A stretch of DNA of 64,000 bases from Halobacteriales archaeon YIM A00010 (GTDB taxonomy: Archaea; Halobacteriota; Halobacteria; Halobacteriales; Haloarculaceae), in assembly GCA_025041175.1 (NCBI GenBank), contig JAKCFJ010000004.1, forward strand, positions 434,001 through 498,000, read 5' to 3'. Positions within the stretch are counted from its first letter, which is position 1. Each line of letters begins with the position of its first letter. Under the pieces are notes generated by a model that saw only the letters and a list, made by a program, of their open reading frames with translations, ran no database searches and was not told the DNA's origin. Positions 8,214-17,164 of this stretch are shown piece by piece. A program made the position numbers and the translations under genes.

Positions 8214-8546
8214 TCATTTTGCAGATGGGGTGTCGTCGGTGCGATCGGTTGTTACTCTCTCAGGAAACACTGGAACCGGTGGTGTGGTATCGACGCGTTG
8301 TCCGCCGATTTTACACTCGAAATTCGGTGTGTGCTCACTTGATGGGAGCAATTGGGTATTGAAGCCTCCCGAACAGCTGTTGAGCAGCCACTGATAGCGG
8401 GATATGTCGGCTAGATAGCGATGATCTGTCGGGTTGGAGCCGGAGCCGATCGGCTCCACACATGAATTCATTCCCCGCCGGCCGTGGCCCGTTCCATTCG
8501 AGAGGGGTGTGTTTCCGTTATGGTCGGTTCGTTGTTCATCTATCAT
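8214..8546 (-). CDS. Hypothetical protein downstream of the HNH gene
   Basis: 110 residues, polar, no recognised domain. It starts 22 bp after the HNH endonuclease stop on the same strand, so co-transcription is possible. A 16-bp perfect palindrome (GGAGCCGATCGGCTCC, 8442-8457) falls inside it. The internal ATG at residue 26 is an alternative start. Coding status is uncertain because the composition is rich in Ser, Thr and Pro with low complexity. Confidence 0.35.
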   Translation of the reverse strand: MIDEQRTDHNGNTPLSNGTGHGRRGMNSCVEPIGSGSNPTDHRYLADISRYQWLLNSCSGGFNTQLLPSSEHTPNFECKIGGQRVDTTPPVPVFPERVTTDRTDDTPSAK

Positions 8547-8567
8547 CTGGGGGCGTGTTTCTCACAT

Positions 8568-9098
8568 TCAGAATGCCTCAAAGTCATCGAATGTCAGCTG
8601 ATCCGCGTCTCGATGGCCGTTCCCCTCGGGATGGCTCAGCTCGTCGGTCGTCGGGTACTTGTCGAGTGAGCGTTGGGTATCGTCTGCCCTCGGTCGGTGG
8701 TGCTCGCGGGCGTGCTTCGCGCGAGTCTCGCAGGGCAGGAGATTCGTGGGGCGGTTGTCCCATTTGTGGGTGTTCCGGTGATGAATCGCCTCTGCATTTG
8801 CGACGGTCTCAACCCCCCATTCTGCGACTGCAACGAGTCTATGCACCCGGACGGTGTGGCCATCAACGATCCAGCAGTCATATCCATCTGGTCGGGAGGT
8901 GTAGTAGGCGGGGGAATCAAGCGGATCAAGCATGCCAAACCGTCGCAAGTAGTTCCGCACAGTGGTATCGGAACAGTCCAGCTCCTCGGCAATTTCCGGG
9001 ACCGATTTCTCTTGTTTCTTGTAGAGGTCGTGGAGCAGTGCTCGATCCCGATAGGGTTCCGTGAGTTCGCCCGCCAGCGTCGTCTGCTGGTCTCTCAT
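8568..9098 (-). CDS. HNH endonuclease with N-terminal helix-turn-helix
   Basis: 176 residues. Residues about 20-55 form an HTH (LYKKQEKSVPEIAEELDCSD followed by TTVRNYLRRFGM), and the central part is an HNH module (VRVHRLVAVAEWG, then IHHRNTHKWDNRPTNL with the catalytic His pair and Asn). This pattern is common in haloarchaeal free-standing or homing-type HNH proteins. The tail is acidic (DQLTFDDFEAF). It follows the asparagine-synthetase-like gene by 58 bp on the same strand, so it could be in its transcript. Whether it is a selfish nuclease or helps that locus is not clear. Confidence 0.85.
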   Translation of the reverse strand: MRDQQTTLAGELTEPYRDRALLHDLYKKQEKSVPEIAEELDCSDTTVRNYLRRFGMLDPLDSPAYYTSRPDGYDCWIVDGHTVRVHRLVAVAEWGVETVANAEAIHHRNTHKWDNRPTNLLPCETRAKHAREHHRPRADDTQRSLDKYPTTDELSHPEGNGHRDADQLTFDDFEAF

Positions 9099-9156
9099 CT
9101 ACTATTTTATTGCTGACGTTATCATAGAATAAATATTTGGTGTCTACAGAGATATT

Positions 9157-11040
9157 TCACTCGAAATCCGGTGTGCTCGATCGTAGCCAATGTTCCAGTT
9201 GAATCAGCGGCCACACGCTCGGAGCCTCAACATCATACCCGACCGTATCTTCATCGTTGAGTTGGGAATAGATCCGTTCGATGGTCTCCGTTATTGCGTG
9301 CTGATCGAGAGAAAGATGCGTTTTGGCTCGTAGGTCATTCATCACAGATCGGATGCTATCCTCGTTGTAGAGCAATCCCTCATGCCTCATTGGCCCAAAC
9401 GACATCGTTGATTCAGGTGGATCCTGTGAGAGGATTGTCAGTGGAAGAACCGTCTCAAGTACTCGATTGTATAAATGGTACGGTTCTCCTCCTTGTAGCA
9501 GTTCTCCTGCAGGGGTAGCGACGATGAATTCGAAGATTCGAGCATCAGAAAATGGGTATCGAAGTTCCACTCCGTTCTTCAATGCGACTCGTCGTGCTGC
9601 ATATTTCGCATATCGATTGATATCTGTGTCGAACAACTCTGCAAATCGTGTATTCTTGAGGGTTTCAAAGCTGAATCGATGAGTAGTCGGCGGACGAAGC
9701 TCCCTGGGTAGAGTATACTCATCACCGATTATTTTGGGAATCGCTGTCTGATCCGGGAAGGCTGGGCTGTAGGTCGCATCAAGCCGATCTGCGATAAGTG
9801 GATAACATCCTAAATTCAGTAGATTTGTTGTGATAGTGGCGTCATCACTGGCTACCTCCTTAATCAACTTGCGGATCGAGCCGTGGCGCAGTAAATCCGC
9901 GATTCGAAGATACGTTCCCCGTAAATATTCGGCATCGTGACCGGTGAGGAGTATCCGGCACGAATCAGCAGCAGCTCGCTGAAACACGACATTGTTCACA
10001 GCTTGTGTTGTCGTGTGACAGGGATTGTCTGCAAACGTGAACTCATGGACTTCTTCATTACTGAACGGACAGATCCTGTTTCCCGTTATTTCCACAGTAT
10101 TAATTCCGAAAGTCTGGGCGGCCTTGTTAATCCGTTCTATTTCCTCTGTTGCTACAGACGGGTTATCAAACCCGATTCCTGCCGGATACTCATCGAACAC
10201 CACGGAGTATCCACGGAGATCGTCACACATCGTTGCGGCAATGCCAGCGACAGTTGTCGAATCGACGCCTCCACTAAGCATTATACCGGACGGATTCACC
10301 CCACGTAGCCGACATTTGATTGCTTCCTGAAGCACATCGTATAATATCTCCTCCAACGAATCAGTAGTGTGCAGTCTGTGCTCGTGTTGTTCTAACTCCC
10401 AATATCGATGGGTACTGATGTCGTCTGAAGAGATACTGACGTATTCGCCCGGCAACACGGCTCGAATATCCGTATAGAACGTCTCACCTGGGATCTGACG
10501 CCGCAGAAGGTAACTCACTGCAACATCAGAATTGACTGCTGCACGCACGTCAGGATGGATCGTAAGCGGATGCATATCGGAGCAGATAACAGCACCGTGG
10601 TCTGTTCTTGCATAGAATAGATGGTGGATGCCCGTTTTATCCCGAGCGAGTAGCACCCTATTCTCTTTCTCATCCCAGATGCAGACAGCAAACGGCCCAA
10701 TAATCTTCGAGAAACACTCGCCGTATTCAATATACAACTGTAGAACTATCTCAGTGTCAGTTATCCCCTCCTTCTCTATGGATAGCAGCGCTAGTAGATC
10801 GGTTCGATTATCGATCCGCCCATCGAGGGCCACAACGATACTGTCATTGACGAGTGGCTGATTCTCCCCACGTTCTTCTGGTGTCGTATACAGATGCTGA
10901 TGCCCGATGAGAATTGTATCACGCCGCAATACCCCCACCCCATCGGTAGCTCGGTATGATATCCTTTCCAACATTTCCTCAAACACATGCTGCGGCGGAG
11001 CATCTGAGTGGTCCCCATAAACAGCTGCCAATCCTGACAT
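9157..11040 (-). CDS. Asparagine-synthetase-like ATP-dependent amide ligase lacking the glutaminase cysteine
   Basis: 627 residues. The N-terminal 200 match a class II glutamine amidotransferase fold (DGRIDN in place of NGEIYN, GPFAVCIWDEKEN), but position 2 is Ser where active enzymes have the nucleophilic Cys, and the RGPD motif is YRATDG. Glutamine hydrolysis is therefore unlikely. The synthetase half keeps a perfect PP-loop, SGGVDS at residues 256-261, so ATP-dependent adenylation is expected. Such Cys-less AsnB homologues include lasso-peptide cyclases and other amide or ester ligases. It is divergent from an APH-like kinase with a 108-bp gap. I see no lasso B protein nearby. The substrate is unknown. 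Confidence 0.88.
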   Translation of the reverse strand: MSGLAAVYGDHSDAPPQHVFEEMLERISYRATDGVGVLRRDTILIGHQHLYTTPEERGENQPLVNDSIVVALDGRIDNRTDLLALLSIEKEGITDTEIVLQLYIEYGECFSKIIGPFAVCIWDEKENRVLLARDKTGIHHLFYARTDHGAVICSDMHPLTIHPDVRAAVNSDVAVSYLLRRQIPGETFYTDIRAVLPGEYVSISSDDISTHRYWELEQHEHRLHTTDSLEEILYDVLQEAIKCRLRGVNPSGIMLSGGVDSTTVAGIAATMCDDLRGYSVVFDEYPAGIGFDNPSVATEEIERINKAAQTFGINTVEITGNRICPFSNEEVHEFTFADNPCHTTTQAVNNVVFQRAAADSCRILLTGHDAEYLRGTYLRIADLLRHGSIRKLIKEVASDDATITTNLLNLGCYPLIADRLDATYSPAFPDQTAIPKIIGDEYTLPRELRPPTTHRFSFETLKNTRFAELFDTDINRYAKYAARRVALKNGVELRYPFSDARIFEFIVATPAGELLQGGEPYHLYNRVLETVLPLTILSQDPPESTMSFGPMRHEGLLYNEDSIRSVMNDLRAKTHLSLDQHAITETIERIYSQLNDEDTVGYDVEAPSVWPLIQLEHWLRSSTPDFE

Positions 11041-11148
11041 CTCGTTCGTCTCAATTAATCCAAATCATATATGGTTTATGTGGGATTGACCAGCACCTGA
11101 TGACAGCTATTATGGTGTGTGATGAACTATCAATTTATAGGGCTGATA

Positions 11149-12174
11149 ATGACTGTTCCAACGGATTTTGGATCTTATCTCCATCAACAATTTGATCGTG
11201 ATGATCCATCCTCATCTGAGTTAGGCAGCAAAGGGACTGTGCATATCATCGATGACGATACCGATAGCGAGGAATTCGTTGTCAAATTCTGCAAACGGAA
11301 TTCTCCGCATGTGCTAAAATACTTCGACGCCACTTCATCTAACGACTTTGCGGTTGACGCTCTCGCCGTTGAATCTCACGTGCTGACCGCGGTTGCTGAG
11401 CGAACGTCGATCCCAGTTCCAGGGGTTCTCGCAGTTGATCTATCTCCATCTAAGTTACCGCCGTATTTCGTCATGGAGAAGTCCACTGGTGATGGTCTGC
11501 ATGGGCAGTTTCACGATCTCGTCCTGAACAAACAGAGACACCTCATGGCCGAGATTGGGACAACCCTGGCTGTTCTCCACGAATCGTTTCCGTTCAGCAC
11601 GTGTGGGTCGCTCCGGGTCGTTGACGATACTCTCGAGCCAGTCGATAAGTATCAATGGACAGAGTGGTGTGACACCCAGTGGACCACCTGTCTCGAACGA
11701 CTTCGGGAGACACGCTTTGCCGATCTCGTTCCCGAATTGAAGTCGTGGTATGAGACGCACCGACAGTACCTTCCCGAGGCTCCGCAGGCAGTATTGGTTC
11801 ACGATGATTTCCGCCCGGCGAACCTCCTCGTTGACGATGCGATGGAATCCATGACAGCGATCATCGATTGGGAAGACGTTCTAGCTGCTCCTCCCGAGTA
11901 TCAGCTTGCGCGCCTCGAATTTCTGTTCATCGATGTGTATGAATTCCCGACAGAGAAGCAATCACAATTACGAACCGCTCTCTACGACAGCTACGGACGG
12001 TTCCAGCCAACTGACGCGTACCGAGAACGACGTACACTCTACCAGCTCCTCTCCATTCTCTGGAAAACGGGGAATTTCCGAGCCACTCACCAGGGAACGG
12101 ATGAAGAGCTTCGAACGTCTCTTGCGCAGCAGCGCCGTCACCGAATCCAGCAGATGATGTCAGCTGGTAGCTGA
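11149..12174 (+). CDS. APH-family phosphotransferase next to the asparagine-synthetase-like gene
   Basis: Predicted kinase of the aminoglycoside phosphotransferase superfamily. The catalytic loop LVHDDFRPANLLVDD and the metal site IIDWEDVLAAPPEYQ are intact, as is the hinge YFVMEKSTGDGL. About 341 residues, normal family length. The ATG at 11149 fits the family start better than the one at 11119. It is divergent from the gene at 9157-11040, so the two may share a regulatory region. Its paralogue is at 2338-3600. The acceptor is not predictable; modification of a product made by the neighbour is only a hypothesis. Confidence 0.85.
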   Translation: MTVPTDFGSYLHQQFDRDDPSSSELGSKGTVHIIDDDTDSEEFVVKFCKRNSPHVLKYFDATSSNDFAVDALAVESHVLTAVAERTSIPVPGVLAVDLSPSKLPPYFVMEKSTGDGLHGQFHDLVLNKQRHLMAEIGTTLAVLHESFPFSTCGSLRVVDDTLEPVDKYQWTEWCDTQWTTCLERLRETRFADLVPELKSWYETHRQYLPEAPQAVLVHDDFRPANLLVDDAMESMTAIIDWEDVLAAPPEYQLARLEFLFIDVYEFPTEKQSQLRTALYDSYGRFQPTDAYRERRTLYQLLSILWKTGNFRATHQGTDEELRTSLAQQRRHRIQQMMSAGS

Positions 12175-12333
12175 ATCGCGTTTGCGATCAAGGACTGATG
12201 TAGCCCGTCTGATCACAGTTCGTTTCAATACACGGAAATCGACTGTTTCAGCTGCTTTCGCGTTATTATCACTATCTGGATCAGCGCTAGTCATCTCTAT
12301 CGAATCAGGTGGCGTCGACATTTTCTGTCCCAT
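12160..12333 (-). CDS. Small hypothetical protein (57 aa)
   Basis: A short ATG frame from 12333 to a TGA at 12160-12162. It is preceded by GGTGAGG about 4 bp before the ATG, a good haloarchaeal ribosome binding site, and by AT-rich DNA with TATA-like ATATAATACC. The product is acidic in its first half (SADPDSDNNAKAAET) and basic in its second (LKRTVIRRATSVLDRKR). The stop overlaps the 3' end of the convergent kinase by 15 bp. A structural protein, a regulator or a peptide precursor are all possible. Confidence 0.4.
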   Translation of the reverse strand: MGQKMSTPPDSIEMTSADPDSDNNAKAAETVDFRVLKRTVIRRATSVLDRKRDSATS

Positions 12334-12423
12334 TTGACCTCACCAGTTTATCTTTCGCAATAATGGTATTAAAAATTGTTGGTTGTGTGGTATTATATGT
12401 CATGATTGTACCGACGGTGTATA

Positions 12424-12615
12424 TCTAGAACCGGTACGTCGGAAGCCCTCGTTCAGTCCGAGTCATTCCTTTCCTCGAACCATAATGATCTTCCCGTTTT
12501 CGACGAGTTCCTTTACGGAGACATCCGACGCTTCCCGTTCAGCAAGATATTCTTTCATTTCTGGACCTAGTTTGTCTGGCAGCTCTGGGTTGGTGTCGCT
12601 TATTGTGTTCACCAT
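12424..12615 (-). CDS. Small hypothetical protein (63 aa)
   Basis: ATG at 12613-12615 to TAG at 12424-12426. The first 45 residues are acidic and helical-looking (GPEMKEYLAEREASDVSVKE), and the last 18 are basic and Gly-containing (GSRKGMTRTERGLPTYRF), a leader-plus-tail split. A one-base slip would end the protein at MVRGKE, so a frameshift cannot be excluded. It lies on the same strand as the 57-residue frame, 90 bp upstream of it. Confidence 0.4.
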
Positions 12616-12665
12616 TCATTAGTTTGTTATTTTACTGTTTCTATGCACTGTCTCCACTTCTCCTC

Positions 12666-13246
12666 TCAGCGTTCGATGGGATTGAGCGCTGCATCGACCC
12701 GCTCATCGGGAGCCTCGGCGTCGAGATACCACTGTCGTCGGTCGTCGTTCTTGTGGATACTCATGAGGGTCGTCCGAGCGAGGTTGGGCACGTCACGGGC
12801 CACACTTCGATACGACGCCTCGTTGTCGACCCGTTCGAGCGCCCGGCGCACATCGAGGTAGCCGACCTCCCCAGCGTCCCGGTCGGGATCGAGCAGGACT
12901 TGGAGATACCCATCATCGTCACGCTCGAACCCCACCGGGACAGCGCCGAGCCACTTGCCTTGGTCTTGTGCGCGTGCAACACCGGCTTCGACCCGTTTGA
13001 TGAGCCGGTGTCGTTCCTCTTCGGCCACCGCCGCCGAGATGTCGGCAATCAGCTTTCCAGTCCCATCTGGTCGAACCTCCTCGACCCAGCCGTCGGTGAT
13101 CGCCATGGTCGTCCCAGCATCTTCGCATGTCTCGAAAAAGCGCTGGTAGATACTGCCGAGGCGAGCCAGTCGTCGATCGCTGCCCGTTGGTGGGTGGTCT
13201 CTTGATCATCAGTTGAGGCGCGAATGTAGGTCGCATAGCAAACCAT
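12666..13246 (-). pseudogene. Serine recombinase (resolvase/invertase family), internally deleted and frameshifted
   Basis: The start at 13246 gives MVCYATYIRASTDDQETTHQ, the resolvase N-terminus with the catalytic Ser in RAS. After DDWLAS the frame changes at about 13150 to LGSIYQRFFETCEDAGTT and then the intact C-terminal part (KLIADISAAVAEEERHRLIK, GKWLGAVPVGF, then an HTH-like tail). About 60 residues of the catalytic domain between these blocks are missing. A TATA-like TTTTTATATAG at about 13280-13290 still stands upstream. A dead gene of a mobile element or plasmid resolution system. Confidence 0.75.
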
Positions 13247-13359
13247 CTGAGTACGACTTACTGACCGGGTGCTAACTATATAAAAAGGTGAGGTTGCTGA
13301 CAGGCTGTCAGCAGTCATGGGTCTGTAGGCTGCAAAGAACGTGTAAGACAACCGATGAC

Positions 13360-13422
13360 GGCGCTGTATCCCCTCCCTACGTCCTCACTTCGTTCGGGCG
13401 TTGAGGAAGGAGGCTTAGCGCC
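13360..13422 (+). repeat. Long imperfect hairpin, resembling an IS200/IS605 right end
   Basis: GGCGCT (13360-13365) pairs with AGCGCC (13417-13422), and inside that CCTCC pairs with GGAGG and CCTCA with TTGAGG around a CTTCGTTCGGG loop. Hairpins of this form occur at the right ends of haloarchaeal IS1341/IS605 elements, where the TnpB guide RNA scaffold lies. No tnpB reading frame is next to it. Identification is from memory of family structure. Confidence 0.4.
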
Positions 13423-13605
13423 TGCATTCAGCTAAATTCGAGGATTGGGAAGCAACGATCCTGGCTTTCGCTCAGCTATACACGAATCATAATGCCCTCA
13501 CAGCATCTCTGCTATACGCGCTGTCGATATGGTTTGGCGGCTCCGTACGGATGCGCTGGCAAACTCCGGCAGTGAAGTCTTGTGTCGTGCCCGTGTCAAT
13601 CGGGT

Positions 13606-15186
13606 ATGCAAGCCGCAGACCTGCTCGTACAGTGTCTCGAAATTGAAGGGGTCGATCGGGTGTTCGGACTGCCGGGCGAGGAGTTGGAGGATGTGCTGTT
13701 CTCGCTCCGGGATTCGACGATTTCGTTCGTGCCGGTGCGTCACGAGCAGGGCGCAGCGTTCATGGCCGACGTTCACGGCCGACTCACCGGCGATGCCGGG
13801 GTGTGTCTCTCAACACTGGGTCCAGGCGCGACCAATCTCCTCACAGGGATCGCGGACGCTCACCTTGATAAGAGTCCCACGGTGGCAATCACGGGCCAAG
13901 GTGGACTCGAACGCCTCCACAAGGAGAGCCACCAGCGCCTCGATATAGTCGACATGTTCGAGCCGATCACGAAGTGGAACACCCAGATCTCTGAGCCGGA
14001 AATCGTTCACGAGTCGGTCCACAAGGCGTTCAAACTCGCCGAATACGAGAAGCCGGGCGCGACCCATCTCGAATTCCCTGAGGATATTGCGAGTGAGGAC
14101 ACCGAGGAACGCCCGCTGCCACGGCGCGATCGGGTGCGCCGACCCAGCCCCGATACAGATGCCGTAGAGCGGGCCGCCTCGCTGCTGGCTGACGCCGACC
14201 AGCCGATCATCCTTGCGGGCAACGGCGGCGTCCGCACTCGATCCTCTGAACGTCTCCGATCATTTGTCGACGAGACCGATATCCCCGTGGTTGCCACCTA
14301 TATGGGGAAGGGCGCGATCTCGGACACAGACGAACACTCACTACTGACGTTGGATTCGGGTCCTGAAGCGCAAGCTGGCCGCGCAATCGAGCGAAGTGAC
14401 GCGGTGCTCGCAGTTGGGTATGATATCGCCGAACACGATCCCGCGAACTGGAATCCCGAGGGCGATAAACGGATCATCCACCTCGACTTCGAGCCTGCTG
14501 AGGTGTACGAACACTACAACCCGAATGTCGAGATCGTCGCCGACGTCTCCGCAGGCCTGCGCGCGATCCAGGAGTACGGGACGGTCATCGAAACTGCCCC
14601 GGAGTGGTACGCCGACCTCCGCGAGGAACTCGTCGAGAACGTAACCCGCCGTCCTGACGCCGACGAATCCGTTACTGTTCGACGTACCCTTCCCCTGCTC
14701 CGCGACGCGATGGCCACTGACGATGTCCTGATTTCTGATACGGGTAACCACAAGATGGCGATCGCTCAGAACTACATAACCTGCGAACCCAACACCTGCA
14801 TTATCTCGAACGGACTCGCCACAATGGGCATCGCAGTACCGGGCGCAGTCGCTGCCGACCTCGCGGTCGAGGGGAATGTGGTGGCTGCTACTGGCGACGG
14901 CGGCTTTCTGATGAACGCCGCCGAGATCGAGACCGCGTCCCGTCTCGACTGTTCGTTCACGGTCCTGCTGTTCAACGACGACGACTACGGTCTGATCTCC
15001 GCTAAACAGACCGAGCATCGGGGCGAAAGCACCGGCACCCAGCTCACGAATCCGGATTTCGTCACCTTCGCTGAGAGCTTCGGGATCGAAGGCTACCGCC
15101 CCGAGGACTGGGACGAACTCGAAGACGTGCTTGAACGCGTCGTTCCTGCCGACGATATCACACTGATCGAAGTGCCGGTGGAGTGA
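13606..15186 (+). CDS. Acetolactate-synthase-type thiamine diphosphate enzyme
   Basis: Large subunit-like ThDP enzyme of about 526 residues from the ATG at 13606 (MQAADLLVQCLEIEGV); the earlier ATG adds eight residues with no family match. The N-terminal PYR domain has FGLPGEE and the activating Glu in PVRHEQGAAFMA, then a central Rossmann-like domain (PIILAGNGGVRTR). The C-terminal PP domain holds the ThDP/Mg motif GDGGFLMNAAEIETASRLDC ending FNDDDY. It resembles catabolic AlsS-like enzymes that condense two pyruvates to acetolactate. No ilvN-type regulatory subunit is near. Oxalyl-CoA or glyoxylate carboligase activity cannot be excluded. Confidence 0.9.
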   Translation: MQAADLLVQCLEIEGVDRVFGLPGEELEDVLFSLRDSTISFVPVRHEQGAAFMADVHGRLTGDAGVCLSTLGPGATNLLTGIADAHLDKSPTVAITGQGGLERLHKESHQRLDIVDMFEPITKWNTQISEPEIVHESVHKAFKLAEYEKPGATHLEFPEDIASEDTEERPLPRRDRVRRPSPDTDAVERAASLLADADQPIILAGNGGVRTRSSERLRSFVDETDIPVVATYMGKGAISDTDEHSLLTLDSGPEAQAGRAIERSDAVLAVGYDIAEHDPANWNPEGDKRIIHLDFEPAEVYEHYNPNVEIVADVSAGLRAIQEYGTVIETAPEWYADLREELVENVTRRPDADESVTVRRTLPLLRDAMATDDVLISDTGNHKMAIAQNYITCEPNTCIISNGLATMGIAVPGAVAADLAVEGNVVAATGDGGFLMNAAEIETASRLDCSFTVLLFNDDDYGLISAKQTEHRGESTGTQLTNPDFVTFAESFGIEGYRPEDWDELEDVLERVVPADDITLIEVPVE

Positions 15187-15247
15187 TTGGTCCGGCGCGC
15201 AGCTCGTTCGACTCGTTCAGTTACCCGCGCTCACTCAAGATACTAGC

Positions 15248-16093
15248 CTATGTCTTACATACAAATAAATTGGTAGTTTGTAGCAAGCTATCCTCCAAAG
15301 TAGGGGGATTCAGACATCCGCTCATCCCGACACATCGTAACACAGCAGTTTCTCGAACCAGTCGTTCGGTGAGTTGAGAGTCGGGGTCAGCGATCTTCTT
15401 CATCGTGCGATTGTGCGACGACCCGTGCGGGACCTCGTCACGGTCGCTGAGGCGTGCGAACCGGCGTCGGGGCGTGGTTGCACCGGCGTTTGCCATGTTC
15501 AGGTACGCTTGGCGTTCGAGGTACGACTCTAGTGCGTATTTTGCGTTGCTCGCCCGGTCAGCGGTGAAGCCGGAGAAGCCGAGTTCAGAAGCGTGTTCCA
15601 CGGATTCCATGATCTGTTCTTCCTCGATGTCGGTTCCCCGGATGTCTTCAGGGGCGAGGGCAGGTTCGGTCGTGGTGTCTGTGCTGACGAGGTCGTGTTC
15701 GGCACAGATGTCACGAATACAGTCAGCTGCCTCCCGTAACTTCTTCCGTGTGTCTTGCGAGAATCGTCGCTTCTTGGTGTAGTTGATAAGCTGTTTCGAC
15801 GGTGGGTGCGGTAATTCAAATCTGACGTAAATGAAGGCCGCACCTCTCATACGGCGAGCAGTCTCTGCTTCGTCGAACCCGCGGGCGTGCATGTAGAGGA
15901 AGGTTTTCGCCATCCCTTCGAACTCGTACTTTGCTTTCTCGGGGTAGTTGTAATCGGTGAACCAGTCGTCTTCAACGTCGAGGTTCGCTATGATCCGGGT
16001 GATGTGGTCGTGGATGTGGCAAAGGTCCTCAACCTGCTCCTGAACGGAGTCAAGGATGTCCTGCATCGGAGGGGTTGAGGGTGGTGACGACAC
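15248..16093 (-). pseudogene. N-terminal part of a haloarchaeal transposase
   Basis: The first 200 residues match the start of a common haloarchaeal DDE transposase (WFTDYNYPEKAKYEFEGMAK, then FLYMHARGFDEAETARRM and GAAFIYVRFELP). The catalytic core is absent. The frame runs on to VLRCVGMSGC and ends KT at 15248, apparently read-through after truncation. Upstream of its ATG lies hairpin-rich DNA. Confidence 0.7.
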
Positions 16094-16445
16094 GGATGAT
16101 CAGACGATTGCTGTTACGCGAGAACTGGCTCCGAGTCGGGTTATTCTCGTGCGTGTTATTTCCGAAATACAGGCGAGAGGCGATATATGGGGTAAGTAGA
16201 CCGATTCTGCCCGTTGCGTAGCCGCAGGACAGCGGAGTGTACCCAAGACGGAGACTTCGCAAAGCGGAATCTCCTCTTTACGGAAAGGTTGGGAAACTGC
16301 TTATAAATCGGCCTTCTGAACTCCTCAATAGAACCCAGAGATACCTCATTGAGGAAGCTCCGAATACAGGAGTTCCCCAAAGCGTAGACTACGCTTTGGG
16401 AACTGCCGGAACGACTCACCATGACCTCGTTACCGGTACTCTGCG
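16094..16445. other. Gene-free stretch with several strong hairpins
   Basis: Four inverted repeats lie in a row: GGAGA/TCTCC at about 16251-16276, CCTCAAT/ATTGAGG at 16322-16354, GGAAGCTCC/GGAGTTCC at about 16351-16376, and GTTCCCCAAAGCGTAG (16372-16387) with CTACGCTTTGGGAAC (16389-16403). The last forms a 15-pair stem with one bulge. They could be the 3' end of a lost IS element or a structured RNA. The long hairpin lies just past the stop of the flavodoxin gene and could also act in termination. Confidence 0.5.
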
Positions 16446-17129
16446 TCAAATCTGGAGGTTTTGCAACCAGTCAGTCACTCCGGTGTGGACTTCCTCCCGG
16501 CGTTCATCCTTTATGGCGAGATAGATCCCATCTCGCTCCAATCCACCTCTTGTGGAGAAGCTCTCCAGCACGTCGGCATTCGGACTGCGGTCTGCTACAG
16601 TTTGAAAACTACTTCCGACACCATATCCCCCATTCGTATTGAATGGCACTACCGTTTTTCCGCTTAAATCGTGTTCACTCAGAAAGGTCTTCATCGGTGG
16701 CGGCAGTTGCATATCCCACGTCGGGGCACCGAAAAACACGGTGTCATAAGTCCCGATATTCTCCACGTTACATTTGAGAGGCGGTGTATAGCCGGCTTCG
16801 TTTTCTTCGTCTACCTGGGATACGAGCGTGTCGTAATCTACGGGGTACGGTTCTGCCGGCAAAACTTCGAACAGCTCTCCACCCACTTCTTGCTGAATGA
16901 TTTCAGCTACAGCCTGGGTGTTTTCCGTACGAGAGAAAAACACGATCAGTACGCGGTTCTCATCCGCAGTTTGGGAGGAGGTATTCTGCTCTTCCGTCTC
17001 GGAGCTGCTCCCGTCTAAGCATCCCGCGAGTAAGCCACTTCCTGCCACTGCAGCTGCCCCTAGCAAATTACGCCGACTCGTTCTATCGCTCTCTGAATCG
17101 TCCGAGGTGAGTAGGGTATTCTCTCTCAT
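16446..17129 (-). CDS. Flavodoxin-like lipoprotein with Tat signal
   Basis: 227 residues. The N-terminus has a twin-arginine lipoprotein signal (SRRNLLGAAAVAGSGLLAGC), so the protein should be exported folded and lipid-anchored outside the membrane. A Ser/Thr/Glu-rich linker follows, then a flavodoxin domain with the FMN phosphate loop FFSRTENTQAVAE and later FFGAPTWDMQLPPPM and FNTNGGYGVGS contacts. It probably binds FMN and passes electrons at the cell surface. It lies 35 bp downstream of the aldo/keto reductase gene on the same strand. Confidence 0.9.
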   Translation of the reverse strand: MRENTLLTSDDSESDRTSRRNLLGAAAVAGSGLLAGCLDGSSSETEEQNTSSQTADENRVLIVFFSRTENTQAVAEIIQQEVGGELFEVLPAEPYPVDYDTLVSQVDEENEAGYTPPLKCNVENIGTYDTVFFGAPTWDMQLPPPMKTFLSEHDLSGKTVVPFNTNGGYGVGSSFQTVADRSPNADVLESFSTRGGLERDGIYLAIKDERREEVHTGVTDWLQNLQI

Positions 17130-17164
17130 TTTTGGGGTGACTGAGGCCTCATATCACCGAGGCT

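Noticed and set aside
8673-9116. 147-codon plus-strand frame over the HNH gene
   Set aside because: Shadow of the HNH endonuclease, whose motifs are clear on the minus strand.
9157-12615. Complete lasso-peptide gene cluster
   Set aside because: The cyclase-like gene is there, but no leader peptidase/RRE (B1/B2) gene is found, and neither small ORF has a clear Thr(-2)-Gly1...Asp/Glu(7-9) core.
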